A DNA stretch of 5,606 nucleotides from Burkholderiales bacterium (GTDB lineage Bacteria; Pseudomonadota; Gammaproteobacteria; Burkholderiales; Usitatibacteraceae), in assembly GCA_025350945.1 (NCBI GenBank), contig JANXWW010000270.1, positions 1 to 5,606 of the forward strand, written 5' to 3'. A program made the translations under genes and the position numbers. Positions 1 through 5,606 of the stretch are shown here, piece after piece (the stretch's first letter is position 1; each line of letters starts with the position of its first letter). The notes under the pieces are model-generated. The model was not told the origin of the DNA. It saw nothing but the letters and a program-made list of their open reading frames with translations, and did not search any database.

Positions 1-47
1 GTAACACGCGTAGTGCGAATTTGTGTTTTAGAGCTGTACTCATTTCG

Positions 48-51
48 GGAG
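48..51 (+). promoter_or_regulatory. Shine-Dalgarno site deciding the hppA start
   Basis: GGAG (within GGGAGA) ends 8 bases before the ATG at 60. It supports that start over the in-frame TTG at 21, which would add 13 residues (MCFRAV...) and has no ribosome binding site within the window. No convincing -35/-10 promoter pair is visible in the 59 bases before the gene, so the promoter probably lies outside the window or is weak. Confidence 0.7.
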
Positions 52-59
52 AAAAGATA

Positions 60-2600
60 ATGTTGAGTGGATTAAATGGTGGCTTGCTGCTTGCGTTTTT
101 ATGCGCAATCTTCGCCTTGATTTATGGTGCGTGGCAGGCCAAATGGATTATTTCGCAGTCGGACGGCAATGAGCGCATGCGCGAAATCGCCGCCGCGATT
201 CAGGCCGGTGCCAAGGCGTATTTGAATCGCCAGTACGCAACGATTGCGCTAGTCGGCGTGGTGCTGTTTTTCGCGCTGATTTTTATTCCTGGTCTCGGCC
301 TGGTGACCGCAGTTGGTTTCGCGATTGGCGCGATTGCGTCCGGTCTCGCCGGTTTTATCGGCATGAATGTTTCCGTGCGCGCGAACGTGCGGACGGCAGA
401 GGCGGCGCGTCGTGGCATTAATCCTGCGTTGAATATTGCGTTCAAAGGCGGCGCGGTCACCGGTTTGTTGGTGGTTGGTTTGGGTCTGTTAAGCGTGGTC
501 GGATTTTTCTATGCGCTGAACGGCTCCGCTCCATTCGGTGCCAAGATGAGTGACACGATCAAGCCGCTGATCGGTCTCGCATTTGGTTCCTCGTTGATCT
601 CAATTTTCGCGCGTCTCGGCGGCGGTATTTTTACCAAAGGCGCTGACGTTGGTGCGGATCTGGTTGGCAAGGTTGAAGCCGGTATCCCAGAAGATGATCC
701 GCGCAACCCTGCTGTGATTGCGGACAACGTCGGTGATAACGTCGGTGATTGCGCCGGTATGGCAGCGGATTTGTTTGAAACTTACGCGGTAACGATTATT
801 GCGACGATGGTGTTAGGCGCGCTGATTTTGGATGCGCCCGGCACGGTGGGCAATGTGGTCGTGTATCCCTTGGTGCTCGGTGGCTTCGCGATTATTGCGT
901 CGGTAATTGGCTGCTTGTTCGTGAAAACCAATGACGGCGGCAATGTCATGAATGCGCTTTATCGCGGCCTGGCGGTTGCGGGCGTATTGGCGCTGATTGC
1001 GTTCTACCCGATCACGAAATGGATCATGGAACCGGTGGTGGCCAACTATCCCTATTTGTCGGTGAATAGCCTTTACGGTGCCGCGGTCGTCGGTCTGGTA
1101 TTAACCGCGTTTCTGGTGTGGATTACCGAGTACTACACCGGCACGCAATATGCGCCGGTGAAGCATGTGGCTGAGGCGTCAACCAAAGGCCACGCGACCA
1201 ACATCATTGCGGGTATCGGCGTGTCGATGCGCTCAACCGCTTGGCCGGTGTTGGCGGTGTGCGTGGCGATTTATGCGTCGTTCGCATTGGCAGGTTTGTA
1301 TGGCATCGCGGTTGCTGCGACATCGATGTTGTCGATGGCTGGTATTGTGGTGGCACTTGATGCATACGGCCCGATCACGGACAACGCCGGTGGTATCGCG
1401 GAGATGGCGGAAATGCCGAAATCAGTGCGCGATGTGACTGATCCGCTGGATGCGGTCGGCAACACAACCAAGGCGGTGACTAAAGGCTATGCGATTGGCT
1501 CGGCCGGTTTAGCATCACTCGTTTTGTTTGCCGATTACACGCATAAGCTCGAAGAAACTGGTCGTCATTTGACGTTTGATTTATCAAACCCGGCCGTCAT
1601 CATCGGCTTGTTCGCAGGTGGCATGATTCCGTTTTTGTTCGGTGCGATGGCGATGGAAGCGGTTGGCCGATGTGCAGGCGCGGTGGTGGAAGAAGTGCGC
1701 CGCCAGTTCCGCGAAATCAAAGGCATTATGGATGGCACCGGCAAGCCGGATTATTCACGCGCGGTGGATTTACTGACCAAGGGCGCGATCAAGGAAATGA
1801 TTATTCCTTCGCTGTTGCCTGTATTAGCCCCGATCTTGATTGTCGTGATTGTTGGTTTGCTGATGGGCTGGGATTCGGGCCTGCAAGCGCTCGGCGGCAT
1901 GCTGATGGGCACGATTATCACCGGCTTGTTTGTGGCGATTTCGATGTGTACCGGCGGCGGTGCGTGGGATAACGCCAAGAAATACATCGAAGAAGGTCAT
2001 CATGGTGGCAAAGGTTCTGACGCGCATAAAGCGGCGGTAACGGGCGACACCGTGGGTGATCCATACAAAGACACGGCAGGCCCGGCGGTGAATCCGTTGA
2101 TTAAAATTATCAACATCGTGGCGTTGATGATTGTGCCGGTGTTTGGCACGGGAAGCGACAGTGCGAAAGCGGTTGCGGCATCAGCGAAGCCACCGGTGAT
2201 TGTGGAAACGAAAGCAGCGCCTGCGCCAGTAGTTTCGGCCCCTGCCGCGCCAGCTATGCCAACAGCAGCACCGGCCGTGATCGCATCAGCCGCACTCGCA
2301 AAAATTTACTTTGTGACAGGTGCCAAGGACTTGCCCGCCGACAGCGCGAAATCGCTTGAGCCGGTGATTGCGAGTGCGAAAGAAAATGCAGCCGCGAAAG
2401 TAACACTGTCCGGTTTTCACGATGCGACAGGCGATGCCGTTAAAAATGAAGAGCTCGCCAAAGATCGCGCCAAGGCGGTTCGTGAAGCATTGAAAGCGGC
2501 GGGCATTGCGGAAGATCGGATCGAGATGAAAAAGCCGGAAGTGGTAACCGGCACGGGGGACAATGCGGAAGCACGCCGCGTAGAAGTTTCGGTGAAGTAA
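60..2600 (+). CDS. hppA: K+-independent H+-translocating membrane pyrophosphatase with C-terminal OmpA-like domain
   Basis: Predicted inner-membrane pump that hydrolyses cytoplasmic PPi and moves protons to the periplasm. The 846-residue product has many hydrophobic segments from residue 5 to about 694. The family substrate site is intact: GADVGADLVGKVE (194-206), the Asp-rich DDPRNPAVIADNVGDNVGD block (212-230), and GDTVGDPYKDTAGPAVNP (662-679). GNTTKAVT (467-474) has Lys471 and Thr474, the residues known to mark K+-independent H+-PPases (K+-dependent ones have Ala at the first). Glu240 in DLFETY fits the proton-pumping gate glutamate. The usual bacterial enzyme ends near residue 695; here an Ala/Pro-rich linker and an OmpA-like domain add about 150 residues in the same frame with no disruption. 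ATG at 60 is chosen over an upstream in-frame TTG at 21 because GGAG at 48-51 lies 8 bases before it and the protein then begins directly with the first membrane helix. It is transcribed alone, convergent with the cluster to its right. Confidence 0.95.
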   Translation: MLSGLNGGLLLAFLCAIFALIYGAWQAKWIISQSDGNERMREIAAAIQAGAKAYLNRQYATIALVGVVLFFALIFIPGLGLVTAVGFAIGAIASGLAGFIGMNVSVRANVRTAEAARRGINPALNIAFKGGAVTGLLVVGLGLLSVVGFFYALNGSAPFGAKMSDTIKPLIGLAFGSSLISIFARLGGGIFTKGADVGADLVGKVEAGIPEDDPRNPAVIADNVGDNVGDCAGMAADLFETYAVTIIATMVLGALILDAPGTVGNVVVYPLVLGGFAIIASVIGCLFVKTNDGGNVMNALYRGLAVAGVLALIAFYPITKWIMEPVVANYPYLSVNSLYGAAVVGLVLTAFLVWITEYYTGTQYAPVKHVAEASTKGHATNIIAGIGVSMRSTAWPVLAVCVAIYASFALAGLYGIAVAATSMLSMAGIVVALDAYGPITDNAGGIAEMAEMPKSVRDVTDPLDAVGNTTKAVTKGYAIGSAGLASLVLFADYTHKLEETGRHLTFDLSNPAVIIGLFAGGMIPFLFGAMAMEAVGRCAGAVVEEVRRQFREIKGIMDGTGKPDYSRAVDLLTKGAIKEMIIPSLLPVLAPILIVVIVGLLMGWDSGLQALGGMLMGTIITGLFVAISMCTGGGAWDNAKKYIEEGHHGGKGSDAHKAAVTGDTVGDPYKDTAGPAVNPLIKIINIVALMIVPVFGTGSDSAKAVAASAKPPVIVETKAAPAPVVSAPAAPAMPTAAPAVIASAALAKIYFVTGAKDLPADSAKSLEPVIASAKENAAAKVTLSGFHDATGDAVKNEELAKDRAKAVREALKAAGIAEDRIEMKKPEVVTGTGDNAEARRVEVSVK
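2148..2294 (+). other. Ala/Pro-rich linker segment within hppA
   Basis: Codes for residues about 697-745 of the pyrophosphatase. The composition is almost entirely Ala, Pro, Val and Ser with a few Lys. There is no predicted hydrophobic helix comparable to those before it, which is typical of a flexible periplasmic tether. It joins the last membrane helix (about 680-694) to the OmpA-like domain. The boundaries are approximate, set by composition. Confidence 0.75.
2295..2597 (+). other. OmpA-like (peptidoglycan-binding type) domain at the C-terminus of HppA
   Basis: Codes for residues about 746-846. Seen in the sequence: an opening strand KIYFVTGAKDLPADS (748-762) like the OmpA 'xFxxGxxxL' start, then SGFHDATGD (784-792) in the place of the OmpA GHTDxxG motif. 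After these come NEELAKDRAKAV (796-807), matching the NxxLSxxRAxxV helix signature, and a closing EARRVEVSV (837-845). Asp788 and Arg803 occupy the positions that in OmpA family domains contact diaminopimelate of peptidoglycan. M-PPases are known to have their C-terminus on the non-cytoplasmic side, so the domain would sit in the periplasm. Binding itself is inferred. From memory, the same SGFHDATGD variant occurs in OmpA-type tails of some proteobacterial cytochrome oxidase subunits. Confidence 0.85.
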
Positions 2601-2626
2601 AGCAATGTTCATGTAGCAAAATGAAA

Positions 2627-2656
2627 CGCCGACGATTTAAATCGTCGGCGTTTTTT
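2627..2656 (+). terminator. Rho-independent terminator of hppA
   Basis: A perfect 24-bp palindrome at 2627-2650 (arms CGCCGACGATTT and AAATCGTCGGCG) is followed at once by six Ts (2651-2656), 26 bases after the hppA stop codon. The folded RNA would have a GC-rich stem of at least nine pairs (CGCCGACGA/TCGTCGGCG) closed by TTTAAA. On the minus strand only TTT follows the stem before the run is broken, so it may also act weakly against transcripts arriving from the acyl-CoA synthetase side. Confidence 0.93.
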
Positions 2657-2701
2657 ATTTGCTCTTCTATTTTGAGAGGCCAATATAGACGGGCGTTTTC
2701 A

Positions 2702-2723
2702 CGGCTTTTTGCTCCAAAAGCCG
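2702..2723. repeat. Short hairpin, CGGCTTTT/AAAAGCCG
   Basis: Perfect 8-bp inverted repeat (2702-2709 and 2716-2723) around the 6-base loop TGCTCC. No T-run follows on either strand, so it is not a standard terminator. It lies between the hppA terminator and the larger inverted-end element. It could be a transcript 3'-end stabiliser or simply chance; its role is unknown. Confidence 0.5.
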
Positions 2724-2743
2724 CCGAAATACTAGACTTTAGT

Positions 2744-2847
2744 TGTCATCCCGAGATGCTTTTGCGAGGGATCTGCTTCTTGCATAACAGTACGACACAA
2801 CTAAAAAAACAGATTTCTCACCCAATAAAACCGGGTTCGGAATGACA
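2744..2847. repeat. Roughly 104-bp intergenic element with inverted ends (MITE/REP-like)
   Basis: The ends TGTCATCCCGA (2744-2754) and TCGGAATGACA (2837-2847) are inverted copies with 10 of 11 positions matching. Inside them a second inverted pair, GCGAGGGATCTG (2764-2775) and CAGATTTCTCAC (2810-2821), pairs at 11 of 12 positions if G-U pairs count, so a plus-strand RNA could fold as a long interrupted hairpin. The pattern TGTCATCCCGAG...GAGGGATCTG...TCGGAATGACA resembles a class of small dispersed repeats seen between genes in several bacterial genomes; that resemblance is from memory. There is no coding potential and no clear target-site duplication. This, with the terminator and the hairpin, accounts for most of the 285-base gap between the convergent genes. 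Confidence 0.65.
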
Positions 2848-2885
2848 GTGGTCTTGGATGGCGCATTGACTCAGTTACGCCCCAG

Positions 2886-4514
2886 TCAGCCCGGCAATTT
2901 GTAATCCTTATATTCCTCACGCAACTTCGTTTTTAATAATTTCCCCGTTGCCGTATGCGGTAATTGATCGACAAAAACCACATCATCCGGAATCATCCAT
3001 TTTGCGATTTTGCCGTCGAAAAATTTGATCAACTCATCGCGGGTGAGCGTCATATTTGGTTTTAATACCGCGAGCACCAACGGACGCTCATCCCACTTCG
3101 GATGCGCCACGCCAATCACTGCCGCTTCAAATACGGATGGGTGCGCCATCGCGATATTCTCCAGCTCAATCGAGCTGATCCATTCGCCGCCGGATTTAAT
3201 TACATCTTTTGATCGATCCGTGATTTGCATGTAGCCATCCGCGTCAATATTGGCCACGTCCCCGGTCGCAAACCAGCCATCCACGAGTGCGGATTTTTCT
3301 TCCTTGAAATAGTGTTCCACCACCCACGGGCCGCGCACCAGCAAATCACCGGCAGCTTTGCCGTCGTGTGGGAGCGCATGGCCTTGGTCATCGACAACTT
3401 TCATCTCGATACCAAAAATCGCGCGACCTTGTTTGGCTTTGATCGCGTCTTGCGCTTCCGCTGACAGTTGTTGATGTTTTAATTTCATGCGACATATCGT
3501 GCCGAGCGGCGACATTTCTGTCATGCCCCACGCGTGCACCACCGTCACGCCAAAATCATGTTCGAATGATTTAATCATTGCGGGTGGACACGCTGATCCA
3601 CCAATCACGGTTTCTTTAAATGTGCTGAATTTGAGATTGCTCGACTTCATATAATTCAATAACCCCATCCACACCGTCGGCACGCCTGCGCTGGTGGTCA
3701 CGCCTTCACCTTCGAATAACGCATACAAACTTGCGCCGTCCAGCGCAGGCCCGGGGAACACCAGCTTCGCACCTGACGCCGGGCCCATGTAGGGCGTGCC
3801 CCATGCGTTGACGTGAAACATCGGCACCACCGGCAGCAGCACATCGCGCGATGTCAAACAAAACCCTTCCGGCGACATCGCCGCATAGGTGTGATAAATC
3901 GTCGAACGATGTGTGTACAAAACACCTTTTGGATTGCCCGTCGTACCCGATGTGTAGCAAAGTCCGGAAGGTGAATTTTCATCAAGCGCGGGCCATGCAA
4001 AATCGGGTGCTTCAGCGCTAAGCAAATCTTCATAGCAAAGCAGATTCGCAATTTTCGCCTGAGCCATATCTGGCATGTGTGCACGATCTGTCATCGCGAC
4101 GAATGCTTTTATGGTCGGCAATTTTGCCGCGAGTGCTTCCAGTATCGGCAGAAAAGTTAAATCAAAAAACAGATATCCATCTTCCGCATGGTTGACGATG
4201 TAGGCGATTTGCTCCGGAAATAATCGCGGGTTGATTGTGTGCGTGATCGCACCCATTCCCGACACGCCATAGTAAATTTCGAAATGACGATAACCATTCC
4301 ATGCAAGTGTGGCAACACGATCACCTACTTTCACGCCCAAATGTTTTAGCGCATTCGCCAACTGCTTCGCACGACGATTGGCATCGCGATAGTTATAGCG
4401 ATGAATATCGCCTTCGACTCTTCGCGAAACGATTTCGGTATCGCCATGATTCGCCGCCGCGAATTCGATTAGTGAAGAAATGAGCAGCGGACGCTGCATC
4501 ATCGACTGTTGCAT
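2886..4514 (-). CDS. Medium/long-chain acyl-CoA synthetase, AlkK-like (AMP-binding family)
   Basis: Activates a carboxylic acid with ATP and CoA to acyl-CoA, AMP and PPi, in the cytoplasm, feeding beta-oxidation. The 542-residue product has the full set of adenylate-forming motifs: YTSGTTGNPKG phosphate loop (187-197), HAWGMTE (327-333), GWFATGD (413-419, Asp419 for ribose), DRSKDVIKSGGEWIS hinge region (433-447), and TATGKLLK (521-528) with catalytic Lys525. Features such as HTINPRLF, MFHVNAWGTPY and GGSACP resemble AlkK, the medium-chain ligase of Pseudomonas alkane operons, in order and spacing. The related DmdB methylthiopropionyl-CoA ligases are in the same group, so chain length cannot be fixed. 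The start at 4514 is preferred over an in-frame ATG at 4535 because GGAGGAG lies just upstream of it and MQQSMMQRPLLISSLIE lines up with the AlkK N-terminus. It is the last gene of a likely three-gene minus-strand operon, 29 bases after the small ORF. Confidence 0.93.
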   Translation of the reverse strand: MQQSMMQRPLLISSLIEFAAANHGDTEIVSRRVEGDIHRYNYRDANRRAKQLANALKHLGVKVGDRVATLAWNGYRHFEIYYGVSGMGAITHTINPRLFPEQIAYIVNHAEDGYLFFDLTFLPILEALAAKLPTIKAFVAMTDRAHMPDMAQAKIANLLCYEDLLSAEAPDFAWPALDENSPSGLCYTSGTTGNPKGVLYTHRSTIYHTYAAMSPEGFCLTSRDVLLPVVPMFHVNAWGTPYMGPASGAKLVFPGPALDGASLYALFEGEGVTTSAGVPTVWMGLLNYMKSSNLKFSTFKETVIGGSACPPAMIKSFEHDFGVTVVHAWGMTEMSPLGTICRMKLKHQQLSAEAQDAIKAKQGRAIFGIEMKVVDDQGHALPHDGKAAGDLLVRGPWVVEHYFKEEKSALVDGWFATGDVANIDADGYMQITDRSKDVIKSGGEWISSIELENIAMAHPSVFEAAVIGVAHPKWDERPLVLAVLKPNMTLTRDELIKFFDGKIAKWMIPDDVVFVDQLPHTATGKLLKTKLREEYKDYKLPG

Positions 4515-4517
4515 GGA

Positions 4518-4524
4518 CTCCTCC
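4518..4524 (-). promoter_or_regulatory. Strong Shine-Dalgarno site of the acyl-CoA synthetase gene
   Basis: Reads GGAGGAG on the minus strand; its GGAGG core lies 5 bases before the ATG at 4514. The longer start at 4535 would place this site inside the coding region. Its presence, plus the N-terminal match to AlkK, decides for the shorter protein. Confidence 0.8.
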
Positions 4525-4543
4525 GGTATGGGCATGTTGTACC

Positions 4544-4711
4544 CTATTGTGGCACAACCATTTCCAGAGCCGCATCCACGTTGTTCGCAAAATTTGCGAT
4601 GCTACGCTGCAGCGTCATTGCGTCAATCTCAGGCGCTACCACCATGATGTCTGCAATATGCGACGCCGCAATCGCAGCACTTGATGTGGCGGTAATAGCC
4701 AATAGTTTCAT
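4544..4711 (-). CDS. Small protein of unknown function, 55 residues
   Basis: Begins at ATG 4711 and ends with TAG at 4544-4546. The Shine-Dalgarno site is excellent: GAGGAG, 6 bases before the ATG and overlapping the TGA stop of the upstream hydrolase, which is the arrangement of translational coupling. The product starts MKLLAITATSSAAIAAS, small and mildly hydrophobic with one Lys, so a weak Sec-type signal peptide is possible but not convincing. The rest (SIANFANNVDAALEMVV at about 37-53) looks helical and amphipathic. No Cys, metal motif or known domain is seen. Its place between a hydrolase and an acyl-CoA ligase suggests co-expression with them. I do not recognise the family, and a chance ORF in a coupling segment cannot be ruled out, though the ribosome binding site argues against it. 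Confidence 0.6.
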   Translation of the reverse strand: MKLLAITATSSAAIAASHIADIMVVAPEIDAMTLQRSIANFANNVDAALEMVVPQ

Positions 4712-4717
4712 ATTGAT

Positions 4718-4724
4718 CTCCTCA
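4718..4724 (-). promoter_or_regulatory. Stop codon/Shine-Dalgarno overlap coupling hydrolase to the small ORF
   Basis: On the minus strand TGAGGAG contains both the TGA stop of the hydrolase (4722-4724) and the Shine-Dalgarno site for the ATG at 4711, with 6 bases between. Ribosomes ending the hydrolase would be placed directly to restart. This is the best evidence that the small ORF is translated and that the cluster is one transcript. Confidence 0.7.
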
Positions 4725-5606
4725 GTAGAGTGGAGCAGGTTGGTCATAGTTGCACTCTGATTGCGAGGGCGGCCTTGAAAACGTGACTTGATCTGTGATG
4801 AAGTCAACGCATACTTGAACCACCGCACGGTCTCGCAAAATGCGCCGATGCCCCAATCCCTCAGTCACATGCAGGCGCGCATCGGGCCATGTACATGCGA
4901 GCGCCATACTGCCATCGAAACGCGTTTCTTTATCGTCGCGATCATGTATGAACAGTGCGGGTGCGTTAATATTTGCAACCGAATCCGGCAATTCAAATTC
5001 CTGCCAATCCACGCCATAACGCTTTTCAAATCGCCATTGCATCGCTGCGCGAATGCGTTCGGGAATGCCCAAGTAGCGCGAGAATAATCGCGAGTAGCCG
5101 ATCAGCGAAGCGGGCGGGGCGATCAATACCGCGCGCGGGTTGCCGATATGTGCCTTGCCCGAGAGCGGGCGACGCAGCGCGCTGGCAATGCCCGCCGAGC
5201 CGAGTGAATGGCCGATCAATCCCGCGACATTTACACCCTCAGCGCTCATATGATCCCACACCGCATCCACACCGCGCCAGAAATCGACCAGCGCGGCCTG
5301 CCGACCTTCACTCATGCCGTGGCCGATGTGATCGAAGATGATCGGCTGATAACCAACTGCAACCAGCCTCGGCACAAACGCACGAAACTGCGCACCGCGC
5401 CCGCCCCAGCCGTGGCTCATGATGATTGCCGGATGCGTGACATCGCCAAAGCGCCATGCGCTGATGTTGCCTGCGGATGTGTCGATACCGAATTGCGCAC
5501 CAGCGTCCAGTAGACGTTGCTCGGGTGCGGAATGTGCGAAGCGGGGTGGCGTGATAAATAGATCGCTCGCCTTTTTCAACACGAATCGTGGGGCCACGAT
5601 GGAGGC
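4722..5606 (-). CDS. Alpha/beta-fold hydrolase, probably 5'-partial at the window edge
   Basis: Serine hydrolase of the alpha/beta fold, probably an esterase or lipase-like enzyme; the substrate is unknown. Residues are numbered from the GTG at 5597. Visible features: oxyanion-type SHGWGGRG (61-68), nucleophile elbow GHSLG (129-133) with Ser131, an acid in IHDRDDKE (217-224; Asp222 by the GxxD spacing, or Asp221), and His250 in GLGHRRIL (247-254). The triad is therefore complete. DHIGHGMSEGR (89-99) is the usual strand-4 region of the family. No signal peptide is seen, so it is probably cytoplasmic. The frame stays open from GTG 5597 to the right edge (codons A-S-I) and no Shine-Dalgarno site precedes that GTG, so the true start probably lies beyond the window. 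If GTG is used, the protein is 291 residues, already a full catalytic domain. First visible gene of the minus-strand cluster, 10 bases before the small ORF. Confidence 0.88.
   Translation of the reverse strand, partial: ASIVAPRFVLKKASDLFITPPRFAHSAPEQRLLDAGAQFGIDTSAGNISAWRFGDVTHPAIIMSHGWGGRGAQFRAFVPRLVAVGYQPIIFDHIGHGMSEGRQAALVDFWRGVDAVWDHMSAEGVNVAGLIGHSLGSAGIASALRRPLSGKAHIGNPRAVLIAPPASLIGYSRLFSRYLGIPERIRAAMQWRFEKRYGVDWQEFELPDSVANINAPALFIHDRDDKETRFDGSMALACTWPDARLHVTEGLGHRRILRDRAVVQVCVDFITDQVTFSRPPSQSECNYDQPAPLY

Noticed and set aside
21..59. Longer hppA start at TTG 21
   Set aside because: There is no ribosome binding site, whereas ATG 60 has GGAG at good spacing and gives the usual N-terminus just before the first helix.
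2702..2723. Hairpin as terminator for the minus-strand cluster
   Set aside because: The stem is perfect but no T-run follows on the minus strand, so it does not meet the standard pattern.
2621..2845. Plus-strand ORF of 74 codons downstream of hppA
   Set aside because: It starts inside the terminator hairpin, runs through the repeat element, and has no ribosome binding site or protein-like composition.
4515..4535. Longer acyl-CoA synthetase start at ATG 4535
   Set aside because: A weak AGGG lies ahead of it, but the GGAGGAG site lies inside the extension and the AlkK N-terminus lines up with the ATG at 4514.
4712..4828. N-terminal extension of the small ORF to 4828
   Set aside because: It would overlap the hydrolase coding region in another frame; the well-placed Shine-Dalgarno site points to ATG 4711.
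4788..5513. Overlapping plus-strand ORFs opposite the hydrolase
   Set aside because: They are shadow frames of a gene with a complete catalytic triad; their composition is Arg/His/Pro-rich and no domain is seen.

Overview
The window looks like a chromosomal segment of a Gram-negative proteobacterium, most likely beta- or gammaproteobacterial. This is judged from moderate GC, the proteobacterial type of the pyrophosphatase, an AlkK-type acyl-CoA ligase and a periplasmic OmpA-like domain. It is an inference from sequence character, since no rRNA or other marker gene is present. There are no tRNAs, CRISPR arrays, insertion sequences or phage genes.

Layout: positions 60-2600 (+) encode a membrane-bound proton-pumping pyrophosphatase (HppA). 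It has the K+-independent signature and carries an unusual C-terminal extension, an Ala/Pro-rich linker followed by an OmpA-like domain. A near-ideal rho-independent terminator follows at 2627-2656. The 285-base convergent intergenic space also holds a short hairpin and a roughly 104-bp element with inverted ends that looks like a dispersed small repeat. On the minus strand, read from the right edge leftward, is a compact three-gene cluster. It comprises an alpha/beta hydrolase (its 5' end probably off the window), a 55-residue protein of unknown function, and an AlkK-like medium/long-chain acyl-CoA synthetase. Gaps are about 10 and 29 bases, and both internal genes have strong Shine-Dalgarno sites, so an operon is likely.

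How they may work together: the pyrophosphatase would recover energy from the PPi made by biosynthesis and by acyl-CoA ligases, including the one next door, as a proton gradient. The hydrolase and ligase fit a simple lipid or ester catabolic pair, with an ester cleaved and the released acid activated with CoA. Both are inferences. The most distinctive item is the HppA-OmpA fusion, which would put a peptidoglycan-binding-type domain on the periplasmic end of a proton pump. The least explained items are the 55-residue ORF and the intergenic repeat.
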